A stretch of DNA of 64,000 nucleotides from Sciurus carolinensis. Taxonomy: Eukaryota; Chordata; Mammalia; Rodentia; Sciuridae. The number at the start of each line of letters is the position of its first letter. Position 1 is the first letter of the stretch. The notes beneath the pieces were generated by a model. It saw nothing but the letters and a program-made list of their open reading frames with translations, was not told the DNA's origin and did not search any database. Location: NCBI RefSeq assembly GCF_902686445.1, contig NC_062214.1, positions 94,096,738 through 94,160,737 of the forward strand. Reading direction: 5' to 3'. Positions 23,056-34,860 of the stretch are shown in pieces. The position numbers and the translations under genes are program-made.

Positions 23056-23898
23056 GGAGCAAAGGTTTTCAGGAAGAGCCTTCATAAATCCTTCAGGTTC
23101 TTAGAGCATCACGGTCGGACATTGAAACAAAAGGCTTTGGGGAAACGATATTTACCCGAGTTATCTGATGGAGAAAGGCTGATAATGTCTGTGCTTTTCT
23201 GGGCTTGTACCTTGAACCATGCCTGAGCAGCCAACAGAGGAGGCTCAGAGTATATCGTTCTACATCCTTTGGTTATTCGGTGTAAGTTCAGACAGAACCA
23301 GGGTTGGAGTTGGATTGTTGCTTTAACCCTTACAATTCAATAGTCCAAGACATTTACAAGTAGGATATTATATTCATCTGAGGCAGAAAAAATATATTTC
23401 TTCTGGGAATGGATCATGATTCTAGCTAAGAAAACTTATTTTAAAACCTCAACTTGATCCACAAAGTTTCTTGGTCAAAGGGGCCAAGTTTAGTGGGAGG
23501 TGCTTGGTTTAAATTGGGAGAGGAAGAACCCAGTCTTTGCTTTGGAGTGTTTAGTGATAGCTAATCCTTTTCTTTCCTCCAAGCTTCCTTCCTCAATTAA
23601 TGTCAATGTGTTAATGGATGTGATTCCCATAATAGACAACACTGATAGTAACAGGGCTGGGACTGAACCTAATGGTTTCTGTAACATGTTTAATTTCTGA
23701 TGTTGCTGTTAAATGTTGAGGAAAATTAGTCACATTTAGAACCATCTGTTTCCAAAAGTGTGCATTGCCTCTTGACTAGCCATTATGTCCCTTATGAAAA
23801 TAGTTGTGGCGTGAAATGATTCTTTTTATTCCCTTTCTTTGTTTTCTCTTATGAGTACACATTTGCTCCCAGGGAACAGGGATTAAGGACATCAGAGG
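23056..23898. other. Unique non-coding sequence
   Basis: No gene or repeat recognised. The overlapping open frames on both strands at 23490-23700 have no family signature. Confidence 0.45.
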
Positions 23899-24116
23899 AA
23901 GCCCTGCACAGTGCTGCATGCCTGTAATCCCAGTAGCTTGGGAGGCCAAGACTGGAGGATCATGAGTTCAAAGCCAGCCTCAGCAATGGCGAGACATTAA
24001 GCAACTCGGTGAAACCCTGCCTCTAAACAAAATACAAAATAGGGCTGGGGATGTGGCTCAGTGGTTGAGTGCCCCTGAGTTCAATCTCTGGTCCCCCCAC
24101 CCACCACACACAGAAA
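23899..24116 (+). mobile_element. B1-dID-type SINE
   Basis: Forward B1 part ('gctgcatgcctgtaatcccag', 'gggaggccaagactggagg', 'gttcaaagccagcctcag'), then 'aaacaaaatacaaaatagg' linker and the ID part 'gctggggatgtggctcagtgg' to 'gttcaatctctgg', with a CA-rich tail in place of a pure A tail. Moderately preserved. Confidence 0.9.
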
Positions 24117-24597
24117 GGAACATCAAAGAATGTTTGTTCTTCAGGTGTCTGGGTCATCATGCATGTAAAAAGAATCTAAATTCTTAGCTTCCTGTTCAGT
24201 TTTAATACACCTATCTTCCCTTTAGATGCAGTTACAGGTTAGAAACCACAGTGATGACGAAGATGTATAAAATCCTCAATGGTAATAAGTGCTGGATGCT
24301 CAAGAAAAGGTGCAGAGTGAATTGCAAGGACTCTGATTAGACATTTTATTTCCTGCATTGCTGGTGTTGAGGGAATGCAAAGAGGAGCAGGGGGACAGTG
24401 GAGATGGTCCCTTAAAATATGCATGCCTTCACAAGAAGGAAAAATAGCTTTAAAGCTAGCAACCAACTAATTGGGTCAGTATTTCCATTTTTATCTTCAG
24501 AATAAGCATGTATAACAAGTGGGCATAAAACCTAACTATGATTATCTAAAATTCTTAGTCAACAGATCAAATCCTGGAAAGCTCACCAAGAATATTT
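24117..24597. other. Unique non-coding sequence
   Basis: No gene or repeat recognised. Confidence 0.45.
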
Positions 24598-24949
24598 GTT
24601 AGGGTCTTTAAAAATGTTCACATTTCTTTAAAAACAACAAAACAGAAAGTCTCCCATTCTGAGTTGACTATTGTGTTTTATTTTTGAATGGTCACTAGGA
24701 TCTTTGCAGTTTCCTAATTTTGCATGACTATCTGGATTGTTTTTGTAGAAAAATCAGACTCAAGTTCTTTCTCGTTAGGGTCTTTAAAAATGTTCACATT
24801 TCTTTAAAAACAACAAAACAGAAAGTCTCCCATTCTGGGTTGACTATTGTGTTTTATTTTTGAATGGTCACTAGGATCTTTGCAGTTTCCTAATTTTGCA
24901 TGACTATCTGGATTGTTTTTGTAGAAAAATCAGACTCAAGTTCTTTCTC
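24598..24949. repeat. 176-bp direct tandem duplication (2 copies)
   Basis: Copy 1 is 24598-24773 and copy 2 is 24774-24949. The two copies appear identical over 176 bp except for one base (a at 24662, g at 24838). The unit starts 'gttagggtctttaaaaatg' and ends 'caagttctttctc'. It is otherwise unique sequence with no reading frame. Near identity indicates a recent local duplication (or possibly an assembly duplication). The right edge touches the T-rich tail of an L1 3' end. Confidence 0.95.
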
Positions 24950-24951
24950 TT

Positions 24952-25092
24952 TCTTTTTTTTTTTTTTTTGAATTTTTTTTATTGTAAACAAATGGGGTAC
25001 AACTTGTTTCTCTGTACATGAAGTAGAGGCATACCATTTGTGTAATCATACATTTACATAGGGTGATGGTGTTTGATTCATTCTGTTATTTT
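24952..25092 (-). mobile_element. Very short L1 3' end
   Basis: A poly-T run is followed by 'attgtaaacaaatggggtac', 'gtgtaatcatacatttacatagg' and 'gattcattctgttatttt', the reverse complement of the last ~130 bases of the L1 at 16.0-18.15 kb. It is a severely 5'-truncated insertion. Confidence 0.88.
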
Positions 25093-26684
25093 TTTTTCTT
25101 TTTCTTTCTTGAGTAGCACTGGATATGAACCCCCCAGCCCTTAGAGAGCAGCAGTTGGAAACCCTGCCCTACAGCCCTCACACAGTGGGAAGATCTATCC
25201 ACTTACTGCCTGTTTACTCAGTAATACTGTTTTTACTTGATAATTCGAGTTAAAAAAAAACAATGAAACAAAACAAAAAGCAAAACCTGTTTTAAACAGA
25301 AGTTTTTAAAAGGGAGAGAAATTTTTGAAACCCCAAATCAACAGTTTATTGTAGCTATACCGAAAGTTTTGCTTTCTCCTAAGTTAAAAATTAAAATAAC
25401 ACAGATGTGAGATGAGATGTTTAAAAAACCTGTGTTATCGGACAATTTCGTCTTCCAACTTTGCAAAGCAATGGAATATGAGAAGGAGGCTTAATTCACT
25501 GTTGTGAAGTCAAAGTGCCTCCCATGTCATCAAGAGTGGCGGCTGGTGGGATTGCTTGAGTCTAGGTGTCACGAAGCCGTGGATGCCCAATGAGTAGGTT
25601 AGTTCTTCTGTTGGTAGGTGATTCCTCTTCCACTGCTTTTATCTACTAGGAGGACAATTGGTTATCTTCTGAAACTATCCTTTGATCTGTTGAACAGGGG
25701 TGGGAGAGAGCTAAAGTTTTGGCATTTTGGCAAAAAGAAATTTAGTTAATTCATGAAGTTCTCCTTTCTAAAAAATTCTCCAAAAAGGAGAAGTTTCTTT
25801 TTTTCCCATAGGCAGGCAAGTGTCTGGATTGATCTCCACTCAATGAATTTTGAAGTGGGTTGCTGACAGCTAGTTCAATAATCCTGCATGACAGTTATTG
25901 CTAAATGATGTTTTTCTCCTATTAGGGCAATAGAATTGATTGCTTGCAAAATTTCAAAATGGCAGCTTTTTATGGTACAGTTTATAGTACAAATGTGAAC
26001 TGAAACACCTTACTTAGGCATTGTAGAAATGAAATGATCTGTGCTTATGTGATACGGAAAGTTCAGCAAAGGGAACTTTTGATTTGCTGTGGTAGGGTAT
26101 AACAGGTGCAAACCACTAGCTGCTTCTAGAATCTGTAGGAAGGTAGGCAGGAGTTGCTTTTGAGGGGATTAATTAGCCTCACTCATAGTCTATTGCATTC
26201 TTCAAATTACCTCCTAACCTTTTCTCTTTCTACCTTTCTCCTATTCACAGCCAAATCAGTCCTTACATGGCAGCTATTTTTTCATGACCTGAGTATAGAG
26301 ACTTTTGTTTGGAATTTTAACACTAAATGTGTTTTTCTAAAAATTTAATATTAACATTTAAAAAAGGGAGAGAAAAGATGTAAATGTTTATCTCCTCTGG
26401 AATATTTCCTTTCATAAGGAAAATTCACAGTGCAAGAGAACTGTAACGATATTATTTTCTGTTACTTAGGCAGAACCCTTGCTGCAGGTGACCAGAGTTT
26501 TCTGTTATTTGACTTGAAACAACTGACAAGATGGGCGCTAGGAATTTTGATAATTAACTAGTAAAGAAATGGTCAAAAGAATTACTTGCTCATCTTGTAA
26601 TATTTGTACAAGAAAGATCTTTAAAATTATCCAATATTACTAAAATAGGTTATTGCTTTTTGAGGGGGTGTCTATTGTTTATTT
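25093..26684. other. Unique non-coding sequence
   Basis: No exon, RNA gene or recognisable repeat. Confidence 0.45.
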
Positions 26685-26890
26685 TTCATTCATTTATTCA
26701 CTCCTGTAAATATTCTGTTCCCACCAAGGGTTAACTCTGTGTGAGGCACTGGAGACACAGTGGTGGACCTTTCAGACATGGAGATGGTAAACACTAAAAA
26801 TTATTGAAATAATGAATTTCAACAGTGAAGAAAGTGCAAGGGAGAAGCACAGTGTGCTGTGTGCACATTTCTCAGGAAGACCTATTAAAA
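26685..26890 (-). mobile_element. L2-like fragment
   Basis: The 'catttattcactcctgtaaat' start, 'gtgtgaggcactggagacacagtgg' and the following purine-rich segment match the reversed 3' end of L2. It is diverged. Confidence 0.6.
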
Positions 26891-27149
26891 TTATTGGATT
26901 ATTGGCTGGAACTTGTAGTCAGTCTTGTTGAGCAGCTATTAAAACACATAGATTAACATGTATTATGAAATATCATCCCCAGAAAAATATTTGTACAGGG
27001 AAGCATAGTTGTGTGTCTAGAGAACACAGGATGGAAATTGTGGAGGAGGTTCTCATACAGTGGAATAGTAACTTAGGAGGATTATGCCACCCATTTTATT
27101 TAAAGGGGTAGCCACCCCTCTGGAAAATGAATTGTGATCACAGTGATCG

Positions 27150-27640
27150 TTCTAATAATCCAATTTTTGCTCCTTCCTCATTCAAAATTTGTTAACGCTT
27201 CCCTCACTATACGCAGGATAAATTCTGAACTCCTCTGCATGAATGAGAGTCCCCACCAACTGACCTCCTGCTACCCTTCCCAGCTTTATCTGTGGCTCAC
27301 CACCTTGTTAATTTATGTCCACACTGAACTGAGTTTTTGTGGACATGTGTTTCATTCTCTCATATTTTCATACTTTATTCCCAGAATCCCATCCATCTCC
27401 CTGACAGTTCTCAGTTCCACTGCCTCTCAGTTCCAGGACCACCTTTCTGTGAAGCATGGAAAGCTGTTGCAGAAGAGTCTTCACAGATGCCCTGGCTGGC
27501 TTCTGGGTTCCTCCCAATGCTTAGATTACACCCTGCAAACTACCATTTTAGTGGGTATCCTAATCGTGCTTTTTCCTTGATGCTTGCCTCCATTCTGTCT
27601 TCAGCCCTGGCATCTCGCAGAGTGTGTGGCTCAGGGAAGG
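27150..27640 (+). mobile_element. L2-like fragment
   Basis: The block order fits L2: 'caggataaattctgaactcc', 'cttcccagctttatctgtgg', 'cacactgaactgag', a 'tcccagaatcccatcc' stretch and 'gaccacctttctgtgaagc'. A 148-residue frame at 27134-27580 lies across it. Its length probably reflects chance in an old LINE rather than a host exon. Confidence 0.6.
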
Positions 27641-28329
27641 TGCTTGTGGAGTGAAGGACATCTGAGTAAGACTAGAGCTAAGGAAGCTTTACGTGAGGGG
27701 GACTCTGTGAGGTGGGCTGCTGAGATTAAGACAGAAGGACAAGTTCCTTACTTATAAATGTTTATAAATGCACTTTTGTGGTAACTGTCTTATCTGTCTT
27801 GTGGCAGAAGCAGGTAGTGTCCAGCTATATCCATTCTCTTCTTCCTTTACTAATTAAACTACAAAGACCAGCTTGGGCACATGATATCCTAGCCAGAGAT
27901 TACATTTCTCACATTCTCTTATAATAAGATGTGGTTAAGTGGCACAGTTCTATCCAGTGGGATGTGAGAGGAAGAAGCATGTGGTAATTTCCTGTGTCCT
28001 CTTTGCCCTGTCCTATAGATGTGATGCAGAGTATAGATGTGATGTGGGAGTATCCATTTTGCACCCAGTGGTGGAAAGCCTGGTTGAGGGCAGCAGAACT
28101 GTTCTACTAAGCCCTGGGTTACCAGTGCTCAGAGTGTGAACACAGAGGAGCTTCATCATGTCTGATCCATAGTAGTTTTGGAGGTCTATAGAGAGGGTAC
28201 TGAAATAACAGATATTTTCTTAAGTTGTGTTCTTAAACTGATTTTTGGTATTTAGCAGAAATATGCCCTGGTATATGCATTCATGTGTGAATTAGATCAT
28301 GTTTTTTAAAAACTAGAAGAAATTTCAAA
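27641..28329. other. Unique or unclassified old repeat sequence
   Basis: The segment 27890-28000 ('gagattacatttctcacattctc ... ccagtgggatgtgagagg') resembles a common old mammalian repeat that I cannot place with certainty. A short imperfect tandem of 'tatagatgtgatg' sits at about 28014-28042. No exon recognised. Confidence 0.4.
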
Positions 28330-29310
28330 CACAATTCTAATATTCTTTTTGTGGTATGTACCTCACAGTTTTTCATTTTTCTCAGTAATAAGATATTTGG
28401 AGTTAAAACTCATATCTGATCTCAATTCTTTTTCCCTCAGAAGCAATCTCTGTTCTGATTGTGTGTTTATCAATCTCATGCATATTTTTATACTTTTAAC
28501 TACATATTTATGTGTCTCCAGGCATATGCAACATTTTTGTGTGTTTTAAACATTTATTTTAAAAAGCATACTTTTCCAATCAATATTTGGTTTTCAAGAT
28601 TTGTCTCTGTTGATTTAAAAATAGCTGGTTTGATATTTCAGCTACCATGTAAAAATTCACTGAATGACTTGACTTCAATTTAATAATGGTCCTCTGATTC
28701 TTGAGGTTTTTTCTAGTTTTTAACTACTGGAACAATTGCTGCAAGGAAACCCTTGTATATGTCTCCTGATCACATGTAAGATTTTCATAGAGCAGATACC
28801 TAGAAACTATTGGATTGTATAACAGACACAGTTCCAACTTATAAGCATTATAATTGCTCTCCAAAGACTGTTTTTATAAAAACAACTCATATTAACATGG
28901 CATCAGGGTTTCTATTGTTTTACATCCCTGCCAATATGTTATATAGTTAGGCTTCATTTTTTTTTTGTCAATTTGATGGGTTTTAAAATAACTTGCATTT
29001 CTTGATTGCTACTGAAATTAAGCATCATCTCATTTGTTTTTTTATCTTTCTCTTTTCATCTGTGAATTAAATTTTGTTATTGACTTGTGAAAGTTTTAAA
29101 GAAAAATATTATGTTTATTAATCTCTTATCTGTTATATATTTGAAAATGTTTTCTTCTGAGTTGTCCCTTATATTTTTACCTTAACAAATTAAAAATCTT
29201 AGTATAGTGAAATTTATTCATTGTTTTCCATTAATGATTTCTTGTTTGTTGGATCTTGTATAAGAAATGCTTCTGTATCCCAAGGCCATGTTAGATGTTA
29301 ATAATAGTGA
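28330..29310 (-). mobile_element. Ancient L1M fragment
   Basis: Reversed end of ORF2 and 3' UTR of an old L1: 'gcagatacctagaaactattgg', 'gcattataattgctctccaaag', 'ttgcatttcttgattgctac', 'atctcttatctgttatatatttg' and 'taagaaatgcttctgtatcccaagg' occur in the expected reverse order. It is heavily diverged with no coding capacity. Confidence 0.7.
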
Positions 29311-29364
29311 AAGGGGACATGGGAATTCTATACTCTCTTTGTAATTTTTTCTGTAAATCTAAAT

Positions 29365-29430
29365 TTTTTTTTCAGTGTTGGGGATTGGACCTAGAGACTC
29401 TTGCATACTGAAAGTCATCCCCAACCCCTA
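29365..29430 (-). mobile_element. ID-like SINE
   Basis: A T-rich tail, then 'gtgttggggattggacc' (B-box side) and 'catccccaaccc' (5' end reversed). Diverged ID monomer. Confidence 0.65.
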
Positions 29431-29479
29431 AAACATTTTTAAAGGAAAATGTTCATTAAAAAGTAACTAACTCTAAGTA

Positions 29480-29570
29480 ATTTTTTTGTTTGTTTGTTTT
29501 GGTACTGAGAATTGAACCCAGAGATGCTTTACCATTGAGCCATATCTCCATTCCTTTACATTTCTTTCTT

Positions 29571-29608
<38 letters not shown>

Positions 29609-29736
29609 GAGACAGGCCCTGAGTAAGTTGCTTAGGGCCTCACTATTTTGCTGAGGCTGGCCTTGAACTTGTGATCCGCCTACCTCAGCCTCCCGAGTTA
29701 CTGGGATTACAGTCATGGTTCACTGTACCCAGCTTT
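29480..29736 (-). mobile_element. B1-dID-type SINE with long internal poly-T
   Basis: Reversed ID part ('ggtactgagaattgaaccc ... gagccatatctcc'), then an unusually long T run (about 29564-29603) in the linker, then the reversed B1 part ('gcctcactattttgctgagg', 'ctcagcctcccgag', 'gggattacagtcatgg'). Confidence 0.9.
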
Positions 29737-29759
29737 GTGACTGGTAAATTTATAAAACT

Positions 29760-30269
29760 TAAGTGGAAGATATTAAAATAAAAATATAATAACTGAAATT
29801 AAGAGCTTGATTTATAGAATATTAGACTGCATAAGAGATGAGCAGCAAACTTGAAAATGGGTCAATTGAAAATATTCAGATAAAAAATGGAGGAAAAAAA
29901 GCACCAAATGTCAGAGATGTGTGGACAAAAGTAAAATAAGTCCTATTAAAGTTTGAGAAGGAGAGGACAGAGTTAATGAGACAAAGTCAATATTTGGAGA
30001 GCTACTAAACAAGAATTTGCAAAAATGAGAAAAGATAGGAAATGAGCTAAAATTCAAGATACTTATAAACCCCAGACAGGATAAACCTTTTAAAGTCAAA
30101 TCTAGGCTCCCTCAAAATAAAACCACAAAGAAAAAGTCTTAAAAGCAACCAGAGAAAGAAAAAAATATTACTGAACAATAAGATACACAGTTGACTTTTC
30201 AGCATGAATAATAGAGATCGAGAGTTAATAAAATAATGCTTTTAAAGAAAGAAGTGATTATAGTCTAGC
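29760..30269 (+). mobile_element. HAL1/L1 ORF1-region fossil
   Basis: A-rich sequence with 'aaaccacaaagaaaaagtc', 'ttaaaagcaaccagagaaag' and 'gttgacttttcagcatgaat', blocks of the ORF1 C-terminal region of old LINEs. Many stops. It abuts the ancient L1M of opposite orientation. Confidence 0.6.
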
Positions 30270-33200
30270 ACCCTGCTCTAGCAGCCTTCCTAGTTCCTAG
30301 TTATCCCTCTTCTACTTTTGGGTTGATTTTTTTAACTTTCTGTATATGAGAGAGAACATATGGTACTTCTCTTTCTGTGTCTGGCTTATTTTACTTACTA
30401 TAATGTCCTCCAGTTCCATATATTTTGCTGCAAATGATAAGATCTCATTCTTCTTTATGGTTGAACAATACTTTATTATGTATATATGCCATGTTAACTT
30501 TATTCATTTATCTGTTGATGGGCGCCTCAGGTGATTCTATATTTTAGTTATTTTGAATAGTGCCTCAATAAATATGGGCACTCAGATATCTCTTTTGTAT
30601 GTTGACTTATTTTCCTTTGGCTGTATACTCAGGAGTGGGATACCTAGATCATAGATTAGTTCTATTTTTAACTTTGTGAGCAACCTCCATATTCTCCATA
30701 GTGGCTATAGTAATTTACACTCTCACAAGCAGCGTAGAAGAGTTCCTTTCTCTCCATACCCTCACCAGCATCTGTTATGTTTGATTGTTTTGATAACAGT
30801 TCTTCTAACTGTGGTGATATAGTTTCTCATTATAGTTTTGATTCACATTTCTTTGATGAATGAAGATGTTGACCATATTTTCATATATTTATTGGTCATT
30901 TGTATTTCTTCTTTTGAGAAGTCTCTATTCAGATCATGTGCCCATTTTTAAATTGAATTACTTGTTTTTAAATAGTGTTTTCAATTTTTTGTATATTTTG
31001 GATATTAACCCTTTGTCATATTAATAGCTGAAAAACAGTTACTCCCATTCAACAGGTTGTCTCTTCACTCTGTGAATTGTTACCTTCATTGCATAGAAGA
31101 TTTTTCAGTTTGATATAATCCCATTTGTCAGTTTTGGTTTTTGTTTCCTGTGTTTTGGCCAGAAAATCATCATCCGTACCAGTATCTTGAAGTGTTTACC
31201 CTGGTTTTCTTTCGTGGTTTTAGGATTTTAGCTCTTACATAAAGATCTTTTATTCATTTTGAATTGATTTTGTACAGAGTGAGACAAAGGAGTCAAATTT
31301 CAGTCTTCGGCAAAGACATCCAATTTTCTCAGCAGCATTTGTTGAAGAGGCTGTCCTTTCTCCAAGGTATGTTTCTGGCACCTTTGTAGAGATTCAGTTG
31401 GCATATAGATTTATGTGCTTATTTCTGGATCCTCTATTCGGTTCCATTGCTGTGTGTTTATATGCTTATACTATGCTGTTTTGGTTACTATGGCTCTATA
31501 GTATGTCTTAAAATCGGATATTGTGATATCTCCAGCTTTGCTCCTTTTTTAGATCAAGATTTCTTTGTCTATTCTGGGTCTTCTATGCTTCCAAACATTT
31601 TTACATTTTGTGTCTTACTCCTGAGAGGAAATGCTTTCGGTTTCCCTACCATTCAGTGTGATATTGGCTCTGGGTTTACACATATAACATTTATGATGTT
31701 GAGGTTTGATCCTTTTATATCTAAACTATTCTGTTAATATGATTATGTGATTTTATGTCATATTTATATATTTGCATATGTTGAACCATTCTTCCTTGCA
31801 TCTGTGGAATGAAATCAACTTGGTGATGATGGTCACATCTTTTTGATGTACTATTCAATTTCCAAGTATTTTTGTTGAGGATTTTTGCATCTATATTCAA
31901 CAGGGATATTGTTCTATAGTTTTCTTTTCTTTCCTTATCTCCTTGTCAGCTTTTGGTAATAGCATAATCCTGGTCTCGTAGAATGAGTTTGGAAGAGTTC
32001 CCTCCATTTCAATTCTTTGTAATAGTTTAAGAAGCATTGCTGTTTATTCTTTCAGTTTTGTAAAATCCAGCAGTGAAGTTAACCACTCCTGGGCTTTTCT
32101 TTATTCAGAGACTTTTTATTGCTGATTCAACCTCATTACTTGTTATTTGTCTATTCAGGTTCTTTATATACTCTTGGTCCAATTTTGGTAGGTCCTATAT
32201 GTCTAGAATTTTGCACATTTTTTCTAGACTTTTCAATTTGTTAGCATATGATTTTTCAAAACAATCCCTAATGACCCTTAGAATTTCTGTGGTATCAGTT
32301 ATAATGTCTCTTTTTCACTTCTAGTTTTATCATTTTATTTATTTGGGTCTTCTCACATTCTCTTTTGTTTAGTTAAGTTTGCCAATTTACTTATCAATTC
32401 TTTGTTTCATTGACTCTTTTAGACTAGTTCATTGATTTCTGCTCTGGTCTTTATTGTTTCTTCTACCAATTTGATTTTTCTCTTGCTTTTTAAAAGATCT
32501 TAGGTGTATCATTAGGTTATCTTAAATCAATCTTCCTTTCATTTCCTCTTTCTTTCTTTTTTGGTGAAGGCATTCATTGCTGTAAACTTCCCCTTTAGTA
32601 CTACTTTTGTCATATTCCACAGGTTTAGGTATGTTGTGTTTGCATTTTTCTTTATTCAAGGAATTTTTAAATTGCCCTCCAATTTGCTCAATGACTCATT
32701 GTTTGTTCAAAATTGTGTTGTTCAGTCTCCATGTATTTGTATAATTTTTTTTCAGTACTGGGGATCAAAACCACACCTGCAATTCAAGCACTTTTCCATC
32801 GAGTTGCATCCCCAGTCCAATTTTTAAAGTTTCTCTTGATGATTTCTAGTTTATTTCCATTATCAGAAAAGATACAGGGTATGATTTTATTTTTTTTTTG
32901 AAAAAATTTGTTAGAAAATGAACTGATTTGTTTTGTAGCTTAATACATGGTCTATTCTAAAGCTCTGTGTGCTAATGCAAAGAATATGTATTATGAAGCT
33001 ATTGGATGGAATTTTCTGTAAATATCTATTAAACCCATTTAATCTCTAGAATAGTTTAACTGTTTCTTGATTTTTTTTTTTTGGATGATCTATTCATTGA
33101 TTAGAATATGTTATTTAAATCCCCCACTATTATTATATGAGATCTATTTCTTCCTTTTGGTCTAATAGTGTTTGCTTTATAAAATTAAATGGTATAAATT

Positions 33201-33482
33201 TAGATGCATATAGATTTAAAATCATTACATCTTGTGAATTGATTACTTGGTCATTGTCTGGTGACCTTTGTATCTTTCTGTTCTTGTCTTAATGTCTATT
33301 TTGGTAGCTATAAGAATAGTTACTCCTGCTTGCTTTCAGCTTCTATTTGCTTGGAATATCATTTTCCATTCTTCACTTTCAGTCTGAGTGTGTCTTTTCT
33401 AGGGAAGTGAATCTCTTATAGGCAGCATATTGTTGGGTCTTGTTTTATTTTTTTTAAATCATTTAGTCAGTCTGTATCTTTT
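30270..33482 (-). mobile_element. Outer ancient L1M, segment 1 (3' UTR and ORF2)
   Basis: Reverse complement of an old L1: 3' UTR and C-terminal ORF2 at the left ('gtcctccagttccatatattttgctgcaa', 'tggctatagtaatttacac', 'aaccctttgtcatattaat'), then RT and endonuclease regions toward the right. The frame is destroyed throughout. An ID SINE interrupts it at 32745-32818. It stops at a 15-bp site, cagtctgtatctttt (33468-33482), which recurs at 43687-43701 where the same L1M resumes. It is the oldest layer of the nest. Confidence 0.85.
32745..32818 (-). mobile_element. ID-like SINE inside the old L1M
   Basis: A T-rich tail then 'cagtactggggatcaaaacc' and 'gagttgcatccccag'. It is flanked by short aattttt repeats. 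It interrupts the ancient L1M ORF2. Confidence 0.75.
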
Positions 33483-34562
33483 TTAAAAATTATTTTTTAT
33501 TTGTCCTTTTTAGTTATACATGACAGTAGAGTGTATTTTGCCATATCATAGATATCATACATATGTGGAGTGTAACTTCCCATTCTTGTGCTTGTACATG
33601 ATGTGGAATTACACTGGTTCTGTATTCATATATGAACATAAGAAAACTATGTCCAGTTCTTTCTACTGTCTTTCCCATTCCCATCCCTCCACACTTCCCC
33701 TGACTCCCCCCGTCCAATTCAGGTAACCTTCCCCACCCACCTATTGTGAGTTAGCATCCACATATCAGAGAGAACATTTGGCCTTTGATATTTTACGATT
33801 GGCTTATGTCACTCAGCATGATATTTTCCAGTTCCATCCATTTACTGGCAAATTCAATAATTTCATTCTTCTTTATGGCTCAATTAAATTTCACTATGTA
33901 TAGGTACCACATATTCTTTATCCATTCATCTATTGAAGGGCACCTAGGTTGGTTCCATCATTTAGCTATTGTGAATTGAGCTGCTATGAACATTGATGTG
34001 ACTGTGACACTATAGTATGCTGATTTTAAGTCCTCTGGGAGTATGCCAAGGAGTGGGATAACTGGGTCAAATGGTGGTTCCATTCCAAGTTTTTGTAGGA
34101 ATCTCCATATTGCTTTCCATAGTGTTTGCATCAATTGCAGTCCTACCAACAATGTATGAGTGTATGTTTTTTTCTCACATCCTCACCAACATTTATTGTT
34201 ACTTGTATTCTTGATCATTGCCATTCTGACTGGAGAGAGATGACATCTCAGTGTAGTTTTAATTTGCATTTCTCTAATTGCTAGTTATGTTGAATGGTTT
34301 TTCATATATTTGTTGACCATTAGTATTTCTTCTTCTGTGAAATGTCTGTGAAGTTTCCTTGCACATTTATTGATTGGGTTATTTGATTTTTTAAAATTTT
34401 TGGTGTTAAGTTTTTTGAGTTCCTTATATATCTTGGAGATTAGTGCTCTACCTGAGATGCAGGTGGCAAAGATTTTCTCCCATTCTACAAGCTCTTTTCG
34501 TGTTCTTGATTGTTTCCTTTGCTGTAAAGAAGCCTTTTGTTTGATACAACAATCCATTTATT

Positions 34563-34860
34563 GAGCTTTTTAAAAATTTAATTATGTATTTTTAAATTTT
34601 TAACAGACTGCATTTTGATTCATTGTACACAAATGGGGTACATCATTTCATTTCTATGGTTGTACACCTAGAATGTAGAGTCATACCATTCATGTAATCA
34701 TACATGTACATGGGGTAATGATGTCTATCTCATTCCACCATTTTTCGTACCCCCTCCCTCTCATTTCCTTCTACATAATCTAAAGTTCCTCCATTCTTCT
34801 CTCACTCCCCACACCCCCACCCCCATTATATATCATTCTCCACTTATCAGGGAAATACAT
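34563..34860 (-). mobile_element. Short L1 3' end inserted in the middle L1
   Basis: ORF2-derived sequence ends at 'ccatttattgagctttttaa' and resumes at 'cttgtgctttaggactc'. Between them lies a T/A-rich tail and a complete reversed L1 3' UTR segment ('aacagactgcattttgattc', 'acaaatggggtacatc', 'ccattatatatcattctcc'), the same block found at the 3' end of the L1 at 45.4 kb. It is a 5'-truncated secondary insertion of about 300 bp. Confidence 0.8.

Noticed and set aside
24598..24949. Target-site duplication of the adjacent L1
   Set aside because: Both copies lie on the same side of the L1 tail, and 176 bp is far longer than ordinary L1 target duplications, so it is a tandem duplication.
27134..27580. 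148-residue frame as a host exon
   Set aside because: The sequence follows L2 block order, so the frame is best read as chance within an old LINE.
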